64,000 bases of DNA from NCBI RefSeq assembly GCF_006385875.1, contig NZ_VFSU01000012.1:1-64000 (forward strand), read 5' to 3'. The DNA is from Sandaracinobacter neustonicus. GTDB taxonomy: Bacteria; Pseudomonadota; Alphaproteobacteria; Sphingomonadales; Sphingomonadaceae. Below are positions 33,632-42,561 of the stretch, piece by piece. The notes beneath the pieces are model-generated. The model did not search any database. It worked only from the letters and a program-made list of their open reading frames with translations, and was not told the DNA's origin. Made by a program: the position numbers and the translations under genes. How positions within the stretch are numbered: the first letter of the stretch is position 1; each line of letters starts with the position of its first letter.

Positions 33632-33715
33632 ATTTGCCCCCTAGCGGCTGGTGAGGCGTTGCGAAAGCTCGGGCGAAAGCTTGCGCGGATGCGTGGGCAG
33701 CGGCAGGAGACGGGA

Positions 33716-34015
33716 ATGGCTTTGTTCAAGATTTTTCGTGCCCGCGAATGGGTAGCCTTCGAGGCGGACGGGCGGTTCGAGGGCTCTGCCGACGATCTGC
33801 GGGACGGGTTCATCCATCTGTCTGCGGCGGCGCAGCTGGAGGGCACGTTGAAGCGGCATTTCGCCGGGGAAGGCGGGCTGGTGCTGGCGGAGGTGGATGT
33901 GGCGGACGATCCGGCGCTGAAGTGGGAGGAGTCGCGCGGCGGGGCGCTGTTCCCGCACCTGTATCGGCCGTTGCTGCTGGCCGATGTGGTGGGCCGGGCT
34001 GACCCCCCGGCCTGA
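33716..34015 (+). CDS. DUF952 family protein
   Basis: A 99-residue small protein with LFKIFRAREWVAFEADGRFEGSADDLRDGFIHLSAAAQL and DPALKWEESRGGALFPHLYRPL, the DUF952 signature (including GFIHLS and FPHLY). Function is unknown. The ATG at 33716 follows AGGAGACGG. Its TGA stop codon forms the loop of a GC-rich hairpin (34002-34028) shared with the convergent beta-helix gene. Confidence 0.85.
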   Translation: MALFKIFRAREWVAFEADGRFEGSADDLRDGFIHLSAAAQLEGTLKRHFAGEGGLVLAEVDVADDPALKWEESRGGALFPHLYRPLLLADVVGRADPPA

Positions 34016-34028
34016 GGCCGGGGGGGGT
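34002..34028. terminator. convergent hairpin at DUF952 / beta-helix gene ends
   Basis: ACCCCCCGGCC (34002-34012), loop TGA, GGCCGGGGGG continuing to 34028. The loop is the DUF952 stop codon. No T-run follows on the plus strand. The hairpin probably separates the convergent transcripts, with the stop codon in the loop an incidental but visible detail. Confidence 0.65.
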
Positions 34029-34035
34029 ATCCCGA

Positions 34036-35379
34036 TCAGTTGGTGACGGCGCGCACGGCCGCGGGCAGGTTGCCGGAGATGGCCTTCAGGATCGTGGCGG
34101 GGGTGGTCGCGTCTTGCGCTGCGCCCCAGTTTTCCGCCTTAACCGGATCCAGCGTGACGACCCCGTAAGAGAAGGTGCTGAGCAGGCCGATGCCCCGCGT
34201 GCGTGCGGACGACGGGTTGAGGGTGAGGAAGGCGCTGAGCGGCGGGTCTTTTTCCGTCGGGCGGCCGCCGAACACGGATTCCCAGCTTTCGCCGATCTTC
34301 CTTTCGGTATCGTAGAGGTCGATATTGTCGGCCCAGGTGGAATCTTCGCTGACACCGATGCCCTTCATGGTGATGTTCCGCGCCACCTCTACCTGCGAGA
34401 CGGTGGAGACGCGGATCTGCGGCTGCATCGCCCCGCCGGTGCGGCCGTCCGGCGTGCGCAGCGAGCTGTTATTCTTGTCTGCCCAGTGCGAGGCGACGAT
34501 CACATTGTTGAACAGCCTGGCACCGATGGTGCCGGCCAGGGTGATGCCGTGCAGCGCAGAGCCCCAATAGACGTTGCCGGTGATTTCCAGATTGCGGTGA
34601 TAGACGTTGGGAGCTTCGCTTCCCACGAACAGGCCGTGCACCGCGCCGTTCAGCCCCAATTGCATGAAGTTGTTGCGGATCTTCACATCGGTGACGCCGA
34701 CTGTTTCCTGCCTTGTCCAGAACTGGATCGCGTCCGGGTGTTCGCCCAGGCTGTAGTTGGGCTGGAAATTGTGGAAATGGTTGTTGGCGATTTCGCCGCC
34801 GGCCAGCGCGGCGACGTTCAGCCCTTCACGCACATAGCCGATGCTGTTGTGCAGCACCCGGACGTTGGTCGAGCGCTGCACATAGATGGCGACGCGCAGA
34901 TCCTCGAAATCATTGGAGCCGACGAGGATGTTGCTGGCGAAGCGCACATGCATCCCGCCCTGCCCATCGTCCCACGGGTCGCGGTTGATGTTGGCACCGC
35001 GGATGCGGTTGCCGGTGAAGCGGATGTTCTGGCCGGTGATGGAGACCACCGGGTTGGCGCTGGACTGCGCGTCGATGCCGCTGATGGAAAGGCCGGTCGC
35101 CGTGCCGAGCGTCATCTTGCCGAAGGCGGCCCGGTTCGAGGCGTCTGCGGAGCGGATGCTGACGAAGCCGCCGCTGTATTTGAACTTGGTGAAGCTGAAA
35201 TCCCCATAATGGCCGGGCGCCAGCAGGATGGTGTCTCCGGCAGTGGCAGCGGTGAGGGCATTCCACAGATCGGCGCGGTTGGCGGCGTTGAAGGTGCGGG
35301 CTTCGGCCGCGGCAGGGGCCGCAAGCGCGGCTGCGACTAGGGCGACGTGGAGGACTGGGCGGACGGCTGAAATGAACAT
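34036..35379 (-). CDS. exported right-handed parallel beta-helix protein (paralogue 1)
   Basis: A 447-residue protein with a signal peptide (FISAVRPVLHVALVAAALAAPAAAEA). The mature part starts FNAANRADLWNALTAATAGDTILLAPGHYG, the pectate-lyase-like entry to the helix, followed by repeated rungs with ..ISGIDA, ..RFTGNRI, ..RVLHNSI and ..EIANNHF. Shared motifs with the proteins at 38300 and 44193 are DPWDD, YVREGLNVAA, NYSLGEHPDAIQFW, VHGLF and NVYWGSALHGIT. The acid/His cluster EHPD is a candidate active site for a polysaccharide lyase or epimerase; this is inference. The start at 35379 fits the signal. Confidence 0.85.
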   Translation of the reverse strand: MFISAVRPVLHVALVAAALAAPAAAEARTFNAANRADLWNALTAATAGDTILLAPGHYGDFSFTKFKYSGGFVSIRSADASNRAAFGKMTLGTATGLSISGIDAQSSANPVVSITGQNIRFTGNRIRGANINRDPWDDGQGGMHVRFASNILVGSNDFEDLRVAIYVQRSTNVRVLHNSIGYVREGLNVAALAGGEIANNHFHNFQPNYSLGEHPDAIQFWTRQETVGVTDVKIRNNFMQLGLNGAVHGLFVGSEAPNVYHRNLEITGNVYWGSALHGITLAGTIGARLFNNVIVASHWADKNNSSLRTPDGRTGGAMQPQIRVSTVSQVEVARNITMKGIGVSEDSTWADNIDLYDTERKIGESWESVFGGRPTEKDPPLSAFLTLNPSSARTRGIGLLSTFSYGVVTLDPVKAENWGAAQDATTPATILKAISGNLPAAVRAVTN

Positions 35380-35572
35380 GGGGCGGACTCCGCTGGAATG
35401 AACCTGCCGCGGTGCGACCAAGCGACCCGGCTGACATGAGGACGTCGGCCGGGGCGGCGGTTTGCGCAGGTTAATGCGTGAATCCGTGGAAGGATTGACG
35501 AGCGGAAAGTCTTTGCTGTGAAAGGGTTAACGGTAGGGAGGTGGCGGCGTTAACGAATGGACGCCGGGCAGC

Positions 35573-36202
35573 TCAGGCGGCCGGGGTGGACTGGGCGGCG
35601 CGGGCGCGGCGGTAACCATCGCGGGCGGTGCAGCGGCCCCACCAGCCCCGTGTTTCAGGCCCCAGATCGGCCAGCAGGCCCAGCGTGCCCGCCAGCAGGC
35701 AGGCATAGCCGACGGCGATGTCGGCGGCGGTGAAGCGGCCAGCGGCCAGCCACTCCCGCCCGTCTGCCAGATGCGTTTCCACCCAGCCCATGCGGGAGAG
35801 GAACCATTTGGCATAGGCATCCGCCACGGCGGGCTGGCGCTTCTCCGGCGGCTCCAGCAGGCGGTAGCGCAGCACGAGGGTCTGCGGGAAGGTGAAGGTG
35901 GCGTCGGACTGGAACAGGTAGTTGGTGTAGAGCGCGAAATCCGCTTCATCCGGCGTAACGGCAAGCGGGGTGGGGCCATGTTTTGCCGCCAGATAGTGCA
36001 GGATGCCGCTACTTTCCGTGAGTTCGGCGGCCCCGTCTTTCAGGAAGGGGATGGTGCCCAGCGGGTTGATGGCGAGATAATCCGGCTGCTGCCAGCGCGG
36101 CGGAAAGGGCAGCAGGTGCAACGTATAGGGCAGGCCCATCTCCTCCAGCATCCACAGCGGGCGGAACGAGCGGGCATCTGCGCAGTGCCACAAATCCATC
36201 AT
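35573..36202 (-). CDS. glutathione S-transferase-like protein
   Basis: A 209-residue GST-fold protein. The N-terminal thioredoxin-like domain has MDLWHCADARSFRPLWMLEEMGLPYTLHLLPFPPR and NPLGTIPFLKDG..ELTESSGILHYLA (the GSH gamma-glutamyl site TESxAIxxYL variant); the C-terminal helical domain ends GPETRGWWGRCTARDG. The N-terminal CADARS region carries the likely catalytic Ser or Cys. Two adjacent ATG codons (36202, 36199) are possible starts. It is divergent from murA. Confidence 0.85.
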   Translation of the reverse strand: MMDLWHCADARSFRPLWMLEEMGLPYTLHLLPFPPRWQQPDYLAINPLGTIPFLKDGAAELTESSGILHYLAAKHGPTPLAVTPDEADFALYTNYLFQSDATFTFPQTLVLRYRLLEPPEKRQPAVADAYAKWFLSRMGWVETHLADGREWLAAGRFTAADIAVGYACLLAGTLGLLADLGPETRGWWGRCTARDGYRRARAAQSTPAA

Positions 36203-36266
36203 CTTCTCCCGTTGCGGTGCATAGCCACTCGCCTAGCCGCGCAGCAGCGGCTAATCACCCTGATCT

Positions 36267-37550
36267 ATGGACCAGATACGCATTTCGGGCGGACGCCCGC
36301 TGAAGGGGAAAATCCCGGTTTCCGGGGCGAAGAATGCGGCGTTGACGCTGCTGCCCGCCGCCTTGCTGACGGATGAGCCGCTGACCTTGCGCAACCTGCC
36401 CCGGCTGGCCGATGTGGACACCTTCGGGCATTTGCTGAACGTGCTGGGGGCCTCCACGCAGACGCAAGGCTCCCGCCCGGAGGATTTTGGGCGGGTGATG
36501 ACGATTTCCGCCAGCCGGATGACCTCCACCACCGCGCCTTATGACATCGTGCGGAAGATGCGCGCCTCCATCCTTGTGCTGGGGCCGTTGCTGGCGCGCG
36601 AGGGGGTGGCGACGGTCAGCCAGCCGGGCGGCTGCGCCATCGGCAACCGGCCGATCGATCTGCATCTGAAGGGCCTTGAGGCGCTGGGCGCGGAGATCGA
36701 GCTGACGTCGGGCTATGTGCGGGCGAAGGCGCCCAAGGGCGGGTTGACCGGCGGGCACATCATCTTCCCCGTCGTCAGCGTGGGGGCGACGGAGAATGTG
36801 CTGATGGCCGCCGTGCTGGCCAAGGGCCAGACGGTGATGGAAAATGCCGCGCGCGAGCCGGAGATTGTCGATCTGGCCAATTGCCTTGTCGCCATGGGCG
36901 CGCGGATTTCCGGCATCGGCACGGAACGCCTCGTGATCGACGGTGTGGACCGGCTGCACGGCGCGACCTACGCGGTGATGCCCGATCGGATCGAGGCGGG
37001 AAGCTATGCCTGCGCCGCGGCCATCACCGGCGGCGAAGTGGTGCTGCTGGGGGCCGACCGGGCGCTGCTGGGATCGACCTTGCCGGTGCTGGAGGCGGCC
37101 GGAGTTTCCTTCGAGGATGTGAAGGGCGGGCTGAAGGTGAGCCGCGCCAACGGGCTGCACGGGGTGACGGCCACCACCGCGCCATGGCCGGGGCTGGCGA
37201 CCGACATGCAGGCGCAGCTGATGGCGCTGGTGACGGTGGCGGACGGGGCTTCGGTGCTGACGGAAACCATCTTTGAAAACCGTTACATGCATGTGCCCGA
37301 GCTGGCGCGCATGGGGGCGGATATCACGGTGACGGGCCGCTCCGCCGTGGTGCGCGGGGTGCCGAAGCTGCATGGCGCGCCGGTGATGGCGACCGACCTT
37401 CGCGCCTCCATGAGCCTGGTGATCGCGGGCCTTGCGGCCGAGGGGGAGACGATCGTGCGGCGCGTCTACCATCTGGATCGCGGCTATGAACGGCTGGAGG
37501 AAAAGCTGCAGGCCGTGGGGGCGGACATCGAACGGGTGGACGGGGACTGA
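36267..37550 (+). CDS. murA: UDP-N-acetylglucosamine 1-carboxyvinyltransferase
   Basis: A 427-residue enzyme that transfers enolpyruvate from PEP to UDP-GlcNAc, the first committed step of peptidoglycan synthesis. [21 protein letters not shown] is the family start; the fosfomycin-target Cys is in [15 protein letters not shown] at residue 123; [36 protein letters not shown] and [32 protein letters not shown] follow. DUF2948 lies five bases downstream and may be co-transcribed. Confidence 0.97.
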   Translation: MDQIRISGGRPLKGKIPVSGAKNAALTLLPAALLTDEPLTLRNLPRLADVDTFGHLLNVLGASTQTQGSRPEDFGRVMTISASRMTSTTAPYDIVRKMRASILVLGPLLAREGVATVSQPGGCAIGNRPIDLHLKGLEALGAEIELTSGYVRAKAPKGGLTGGHIIFPVVSVGATENVLMAAVLAKGQTVMENAAREPEIVDLANCLVAMGARISGIGTERLVIDGVDRLHGATYAVMPDRIEAGSYACAAAITGGEVVLLGADRALLGSTLPVLEAAGVSFEDVKGGLKVSRANGLHGVTATTAPWPGLATDMQAQLMALVTVADGASVLTETIFENRYMHVPELARMGADITVTGRSAVVRGVPKLHGAPVMATDLRASMSLVIAGLAAEGETIVRRVYHLDRGYERLEEKLQAVGADIERVDGD

Positions 37551-37555
37551 GCGCG

Positions 37556-37963
37556 ATGACCGAGCTTCTGCTGCTGAGGGCCGAAGATGGCGAGGATCTG
37601 AAGATCCTGTCGGCCTGCGCGCAGGACATGGCCGTGAAGGCGATGGACGTCTCGTGGGAGCCGAAGCGGCGGCGGCTGGTGCTGCTGGGCAACCGCTATC
37701 GCTGGGAGGCGAAGGAGCCGACGCGGGTGCGCAGCGCCCTGCGCTTCGAAGGCGTGCTGGCAGTGGCGCGGCGTGAATGGCCCGACGAGCGGCATGCCGT
37801 GCTGCCGCTGCTGGCCGTGACGGAGAGCGTGCCCGGCGAGTTGGTGCTGGCATTCGGCGGCGGCACGGCGCTGCGGCTGCGGGTGGATGCGATCGATGTG
37901 ATTCTGGAAGATATGTCCGGCGCGTGGGGTGCGCTGGCGGTGCCGGGGCACGGGCAGGATTGA
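37556..37963 (+). CDS. DUF2948 family protein
   Basis: A 135-residue protein with LLLRAEDGEDLKILSACAQDMAVKAMDVSWEPKRRRLVLLGNRYRWE and ALRFEGVLAVARR, all DUF2948 hallmarks, followed by LRLRVDAIDVILEDMSGAW. The family often accompanies murA or hisD in Alphaproteobacteria; function unknown. The start lies five bases after the murA stop. The following gap 37964-38299 holds AT-rich sequence before the large beta-helix gene (ATAAAACAAAGGG just before its ATG) and no gene. Confidence 0.85.
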   Translation: MTELLLLRAEDGEDLKILSACAQDMAVKAMDVSWEPKRRRLVLLGNRYRWEAKEPTRVRSALRFEGVLAVARREWPDERHAVLPLLAVTESVPGELVLAFGGGTALRLRVDAIDVILEDMSGAWGALAVPGHGQD

Positions 37964-38299
37964 GGGGCGCCTGACCCCTGCCTGATTCCTGTCCGGCAAG
38001 GTGTCGGGGCAGGCTGATTCCTGACTTGAAAGCACGACGGGCGGTGCCGCGCAAACGATGGGCGGCCCTGTTCGGGGGGTGATTCGTGGCCGCCTTCGGC
38101 AGATACTGAATTGGCCGAATCGGCTGATTGTTGAGGCAATTGTGTCGGAAAGGTCATGTCTCGTCCGAAGAGCGCGCCCACGACTCGGCGGCAAAAAAGA
38201 ACGGTTCGCCGCTCGTCATGTCGAATTTTCTTGAGGCTGTCATGCAGCCGTGAATTTGTGTGACGGGTCGTAAAAAAATATAAAACAAAGGGTTGCTAA

Positions 38300-40408
38300 A
38301 TGTTGTTCAAGAAGGGTGCCGCATTGTGCGGCGCGACGATGCTTGCCGCTGTCTCGGGCTCGGCAATGGCGCAAACCCTCGTTCAGGACGATCTTGGTTA
38401 CGAGGATGTCGCCCGCGATAGCGGCATTATTCTTGGCGTGACCTCTCTCTCCAGCAGATCCGGAACGGCCGTTTCAGCTGTTCGCACGACGGCCGCCGCT
38501 TCCACTGCGAAGGCCGTGGTGACAACGCCCGCCGTCACCGTGACGCCGGCTGCCGCTGCGTCGGCTGCTGCTCCGGTGCAGGCCGTTGTCCCTTCCTCGA
38601 CGGTGGTGCCGGCCTCCATGGTGTTGGTGACGAAGGAAGACAGCCGCGACAGCGCTGCCTATCTGGGCGGCACCTTCCTGTCCGGGATCAACGTCGATAC
38701 GCTCCGTGCGCTGCTCGCGAAAATTGCGCCGGGTCTTGTGAACCTGCCGGCCGTGGTCGAGACCGTGCCGGCCGATCCTGTCGCCGAGACGCCCGCGCCG
38801 GAGATCACCACCCCGCCCGTGGCCGAAACAACGCCCGTGGCCGAAACAACGCCCGAGCCGACCACCCCGACCGCGTCTGAGACTGACCCGACGCGCGGGC
38901 CGGAGACGCCCGCCGAGGAAGCGACTTCGACGCCCGCCGAGGTGGTGAAGGAAGTGGTTCAGGACGTGATCGACACCGTCACCGAGGTGGTGAATGAGGT
39001 GGTCGACACCGTGAAGGACGTGGTGGAAACCGTTGTGGATGCCGTGACCGGCGGCGAAGCCAGCGGCGGCTCCGGCGTGGACACCTCTGGCACGACGGAC
39101 ACCGACACCCTGCCCACAACGCCTGTGGTGACCAGCCCGGCGGCTCCGGTGGAGGAGGTTTCCACACCGGCCACCCCGGCGCAGAACGGCCAGTTGCCGG
39201 CCGTGGAGAAGACCTTCGATGTCTATAACCTGGCGCAGCTGCGCGCGGCGCTGGCGGAAGCGTTGAACCTGTCTGGCGCGATCATCCGCATCCATCCGGG
39301 CAATTATGCCGCGCTGAGCTGGATCAATCGCGATTACAGCAAGGGGCGCGTTTATCTGATCGCCGCCACCGACGAAAAGCCGGTGTTCACCCAGATGAAC
39401 TTCGCAAATTCGAAGAACATTGTGATCAGCGGGGTTCAGGTTTCCAGCGCCGAGGGCATATTGGTGTCGTTCGTGGGGGCATCCAACATGGTGCTCACAT
39501 CCAGCCTTCTGACCAGCGAGGAAAATGACACCGACCCGTGGAATAACGGGAACACCGGGATTCACATCCGCTTCGCCTCGAACATCACCGTGCAGGATGT
39601 GACCATCTCTGACCTGCGGCTGGCTGCTTTTGTGCAGCGCTCGTCCAACGTGGCGATCCGCTATGGCACGATGAAGTATGTGCGCGAGGGGCTGAACGTC
39701 GCCGCGGTCGATAACCTGTTGCTGGAGCGCAATTATTTCTCGGAGATCCACCCCAATTATGCCCTGAAGGAACATCCGGACGCGGTGCAGTTCTGGAACC
39801 GCAACGAGGTGGCCGGTGTCAGCAATGCCCGGCTGATCGAGAATGTGATGATGCTTGGCGGTTGCCGCGCGGTGCAGGGCCTGTTCCTGAGTACCGAGCT
39901 GAACGCTTACCCGCACCGGAATCTCGAGATCCGCGGCAATGTCTATTACGGCGCGTCTCCGCACGGGATCACGGTGGGCGTTGCTGATGGCGTGAAGCTG
40001 GTGGGCAATGTGGTGTTGGTGTCGCCATGGGGTGAACGCAACAACAGCATCCGCTCGGAAGACGGGCGTTGCAGCGGCGGCTACAAGCCCAGAATGGCTG
40101 TGAACAAGGCGACGAATGTCGAGGCCCATGACAATATCGGCTCGGGAGTGCCGCTGGTTCTGGCGGATGCCAATACATACAACAACTTCAAGGTGTATGA
40201 CAAAACCTACGGCGGCACTCCGTGGGAGGATCTGCTGGCTGCGCGGCCGATGGCCGACACGCCGAAGCTTGAGGAGTTCGTGACCAAGGATCCGTCGGAG
40301 GCGCGGAGCGCGGGCGCGGGTATGCTGGCGGTATTCCCGCACGGAGACCGTCAACTCGGCAGGATCCAGGGCATGCTGGACGCACTGGCGGTCCACAGCG
40401 GTTCCTGA
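38300..40408 (+). CDS. exported beta-helix protein with low-complexity N-terminal region (paralogue 2)
   Basis: A 702-residue protein. A signal peptide (LFKKGAALCGATMLAAVSGSAMAQ) is followed by about 280 residues rich in Val, Thr, Ala, Pro and Glu, including a tandem PVAETT duplication (18-bp DNA repeat near 38816) and an amphipathic EVV/DTV stretch (VVKEVVQDVIDTVTEVVNEV). The beta-helix begins near residue 312 (FDVYNLAQLRAALAEALN). Shared motifs with the paralogues are DPWNN, YVREGLNVAA, NYALKEHPDAVQFW, VQGLF and NVYYGASPHGIT. The upstream leader ends in AAAGGGTTGCTAA before the ATG. The N-terminal part may act as a spacer that projects the helix from the cell. Confidence 0.85.
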   Translation: MLFKKGAALCGATMLAAVSGSAMAQTLVQDDLGYEDVARDSGIILGVTSLSSRSGTAVSAVRTTAAASTAKAVVTTPAVTVTPAAAASAAAPVQAVVPSSTVVPASMVLVTKEDSRDSAAYLGGTFLSGINVDTLRALLAKIAPGLVNLPAVVETVPADPVAETPAPEITTPPVAETTPVAETTPEPTTPTASETDPTRGPETPAEEATSTPAEVVKEVVQDVIDTVTEVVNEVVDTVKDVVETVVDAVTGGEASGGSGVDTSGTTDTDTLPTTPVVTSPAAPVEEVSTPATPAQNGQLPAVEKTFDVYNLAQLRAALAEALNLSGAIIRIHPGNYAALSWINRDYSKGRVYLIAATDEKPVFTQMNFANSKNIVISGVQVSSAEGILVSFVGASNMVLTSSLLTSEENDTDPWNNGNTGIHIRFASNITVQDVTISDLRLAAFVQRSSNVAIRYGTMKYVREGLNVAAVDNLLLERNYFSEIHPNYALKEHPDAVQFWNRNEVAGVSNARLIENVMMLGGCRAVQGLFLSTELNAYPHRNLEIRGNVYYGASPHGITVGVADGVKLVGNVVLVSPWGERNNSIRSEDGRCSGGYKPRMAVNKATNVEAHDNIGSGVPLVLADANTYNNFKVYDKTYGGTPWEDLLAARPMADTPKLEEFVTKDPSEARSAGAGMLAVFPHGDRQLGRIQGMLDALAVHSGS

Positions 40409-40442
40409 TCGTGGCCTTCTGAAGAACAGGCTGACAATGGCG

Positions 40443-40484
40443 GGAGCGCGCGGGCCGATGGGATCGCGCGCTCCTTCCTTTGTT
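40443..40484 (+). terminator. terminator after beta-helix paralogue 2
   Basis: Perfect 10-bp stem: GGAGCGCGCG (40443-40452) and CGCGCGCTCC (40465-40474), loop of 12 bases, followed by TTCCTTTGTT. It lies 35 bases past the stop codon and separates paralogue 2 from the ligase-like gene. Confidence 0.75.
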
Positions 40485-40558
40485 GCAGCCGCGTTAAGCT
40501 ACCTTTGTTTACCGGTTTACGTCTGGCCCCGGCTTTCCCCTTTCGCTATGACGACGGC

Positions 40559-42163
40559 ATGATCGGCCTTCGCGACAGAATCCTGCCGCCCTACACCCGT
40601 CGGGTGGACGACCTGCGGCACAGGCTTTCGAAATATGTCGCGATCTTCGCGCTGATCCTCGTGGCGATGTTCATGGGCTTCTGGCTGGCCGTGTTCGGCA
40701 CGCTGGTGGTGCAGCCCTTCTTCATGCTGGTGGGGGTGTTGTTCCTGATCTCGCTGTGGCTGCTGGACGATACGGAGCCGGACCTTCGGCCGGCGTTGAC
40801 GAAGATTCTGCTGATCTATGCCGCACTGGAGGTGATCTGGCCGTCGTATCTGGCGGTCGCCATTCCCGGCCTTCCGTGGATCACCCCGCCGCGGCTGACG
40901 CTGCTGATCATGATGTTCGTGGTGACGCTGCAATTCGCGCAATCCAGCCGTGCTCGTGGCGAAGTGCTGGAAGCGCTGGCCTACAGCAAGCATGCCATGT
41001 GGTTTCTGGGTGTTTTCTGGGCACTTGCCTTTGCGACGAGCCTGCTGTCGCCGACACCGGGCACATCCTTCGTGATGGTGCTGGAATGGTTCCTGCTGTG
41101 GAATATGCCGTTCGTGGTGGCGGTCTGGCTGTTCGGAGACCGGGAGACCTTCGCGCGCTTCATCCGCATCACCTTATGGGCGACCTGCTTCGTTTTCGTG
41201 CTGACGGTGCTGGAATATATCCAGCGCCGGCCGATCTGGTTCGGCTATATCCCCTCGTTCCTGAAGATCGAGGGGCCGCTGTTCAACGCGCTGATGCAGG
41301 AACAGGTGCGTGTCGGCGATGATCGCTATCGCGCGCGCGGGGTGTTCGCCGTCCACCTCTATTACGCGCAGTTCATCCTGATGGTGACGCCCTTCATCCT
41401 GCACAAGGCGATCGAGAACCGGGGCTGGATGCGCTTTTGGGCCTGTGCGCTCCTGCTGCTCAACCTGGTGATCATCTGGATGACCAACACGCGAACGGGG
41501 ATGTCTGGTTTCATCCTGGTGTGTGCCGGCATGATCGGGCTGTATGCGCTGAGGCGCTTTCTGAATCCGACCAGCAAGGCCGACATGGTGGCGCCTGGTA
41601 TCTTCATAGCGGTACCAGTGGGGATCCTGATGCTGGGGGTTCTGATCGCGTCCAGCAAGCGTCTGCAGATCATGACCATCGGCGGGGCGCAGACGCGGGG
41701 CAGCGATCGGGGCCGGGACATGCAGTGGCAGAAGGGCTGGGCTGCGCTGGAGACGAACCCGTTCGGGCATGGCGGGGGCATCTCGGCCAAGATCGCCGGC
41801 CGATACGTCAATGATCGCTACATCATCGACAGCCTGTGGCTGAACTTCCTGCTGGATTTCGGCGTGCTGGCCTTCGCCGCCTTCATGGGCTTCCTGATTA
41901 CAACCGCATATTATGGTGTGCGCATGTATGTGACCGCAAAGGACGAGACCGTGCGCCTGATGGGGCCAGCCGCCGTCGCCGTGGGCGGGCTGGTGCTGAC
42001 CTCTTACACCATCAGCTTCACCGGCAACATGCCCTTCATGATGATGCTGGTGGGGGCGGTCTATGCGTTCCGGCGCATTGAGCTGAAAGAGGCTGCGGCC
42101 CTGAAGCAGCCGATCCCGAAGCCGGTTGCCCTGATGCCCTTGCGATCTTCGTTCCGAGTGTGA
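40559..42163 (+). CDS. O-antigen ligase/polymerase-like membrane protein
   Basis: A 534-residue polytopic protein with about a dozen hydrophobic segments (for example KYVAIFALILVAMFMGFWLAVFG, TLLIMMFVVTLQFAQ, TLWATCFVFVLTVLEYI, CALLLLNLVIIWMTNTRTGMSGFIL). The segment NTRTGMSGFILVC is the TRTG-like motif of the Wzy/WaaL family, and a large periplasmic loop (after about residue 365: RGSDRGRDMQWQKGWAALETNPFGHGGG) fits the family. It polymerises or ligates lipid-linked glycans at the periplasmic face. The ATG at 40559 is preferred; a frame to 40505 adds 18 residues. Substrate unknown. Confidence 0.85.
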   Translation: MIGLRDRILPPYTRRVDDLRHRLSKYVAIFALILVAMFMGFWLAVFGTLVVQPFFMLVGVLFLISLWLLDDTEPDLRPALTKILLIYAALEVIWPSYLAVAIPGLPWITPPRLTLLIMMFVVTLQFAQSSRARGEVLEALAYSKHAMWFLGVFWALAFATSLLSPTPGTSFVMVLEWFLLWNMPFVVAVWLFGDRETFARFIRITLWATCFVFVLTVLEYIQRRPIWFGYIPSFLKIEGPLFNALMQEQVRVGDDRYRARGVFAVHLYYAQFILMVTPFILHKAIENRGWMRFWACALLLLNLVIIWMTNTRTGMSGFILVCAGMIGLYALRRFLNPTSKADMVAPGIFIAVPVGILMLGVLIASSKRLQIMTIGGAQTRGSDRGRDMQWQKGWAALETNPFGHGGGISAKIAGRYVNDRYIIDSLWLNFLLDFGVLAFAAFMGFLITTAYYGVRMYVTAKDETVRLMGPAAVAVGGLVLTSYTISFTGNMPFMMMLVGAVYAFRRIELKEAAALKQPIPKPVALMPLRSSFRV

Positions 42164-42165
42164 GG

Positions 42166-42560
42166 CCGGCGGCGGCTGACGAAATCGGCATCGTCCACCA
42201 CCACGACATACGCCGACGGACCGGCAATGAGCAGGGCGGCCAGCACGCGGCGGCCCTTGTCCGTGCGGACGGCGTTCAGGAACTCGTCTCCCTTGCCTGC
42301 CCTTGTCGCATATAGCGCTCATTGGGCGGGAAGCTCACGCGGAGACATCATGGACGCCGGGCGCGGCAGCGGGGACAGGGTCGCGCCCTCCTGCGCAGCG
42401 ATACAGGCCGCCAGTTGGGATTTTCCTGAAGGCAGAGCGAAGCCGGCGCCTGGCTGAGGGCCGCCTTCAGCGCCGGCCAGTCGGCGGCATTGTCTGGATG
42501 GCGGACGGGTCTGCCCCGGTGGACACCAAAGCTCCGCTGCGGCTCGTCTTGCTGTTCGTC
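42166..42560 (-). pseudogene. possible degraded gene between ligase and flippase genes
   Basis: This 395-bp minus-strand interval has no intact gene. Successive stretches of coding-like, GC-rich third-codon-position sequence lie in different frames: one beginning just after the flippase stop (with RSFGVHRGRPVRHP and ADWPALKAALSQAP), a second with QLAACIAAQEGATL, and a third near 42170-42280 (GDEFLNAVRTDKGRRVLAAL, then AYVVVVDDADFVSRR). They could be remnants of one frameshifted gene. The call rests on codon-position composition read by eye and is weak; no family is recognised. Confidence 0.25.
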
Positions 42561-42561
42561 A

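Noticed and set aside
38474-40396. 640-codon open frame opposite beta-helix paralogue 2
   Set aside because: It is a shadow of the real gene, which has a signal peptide and a terminator.
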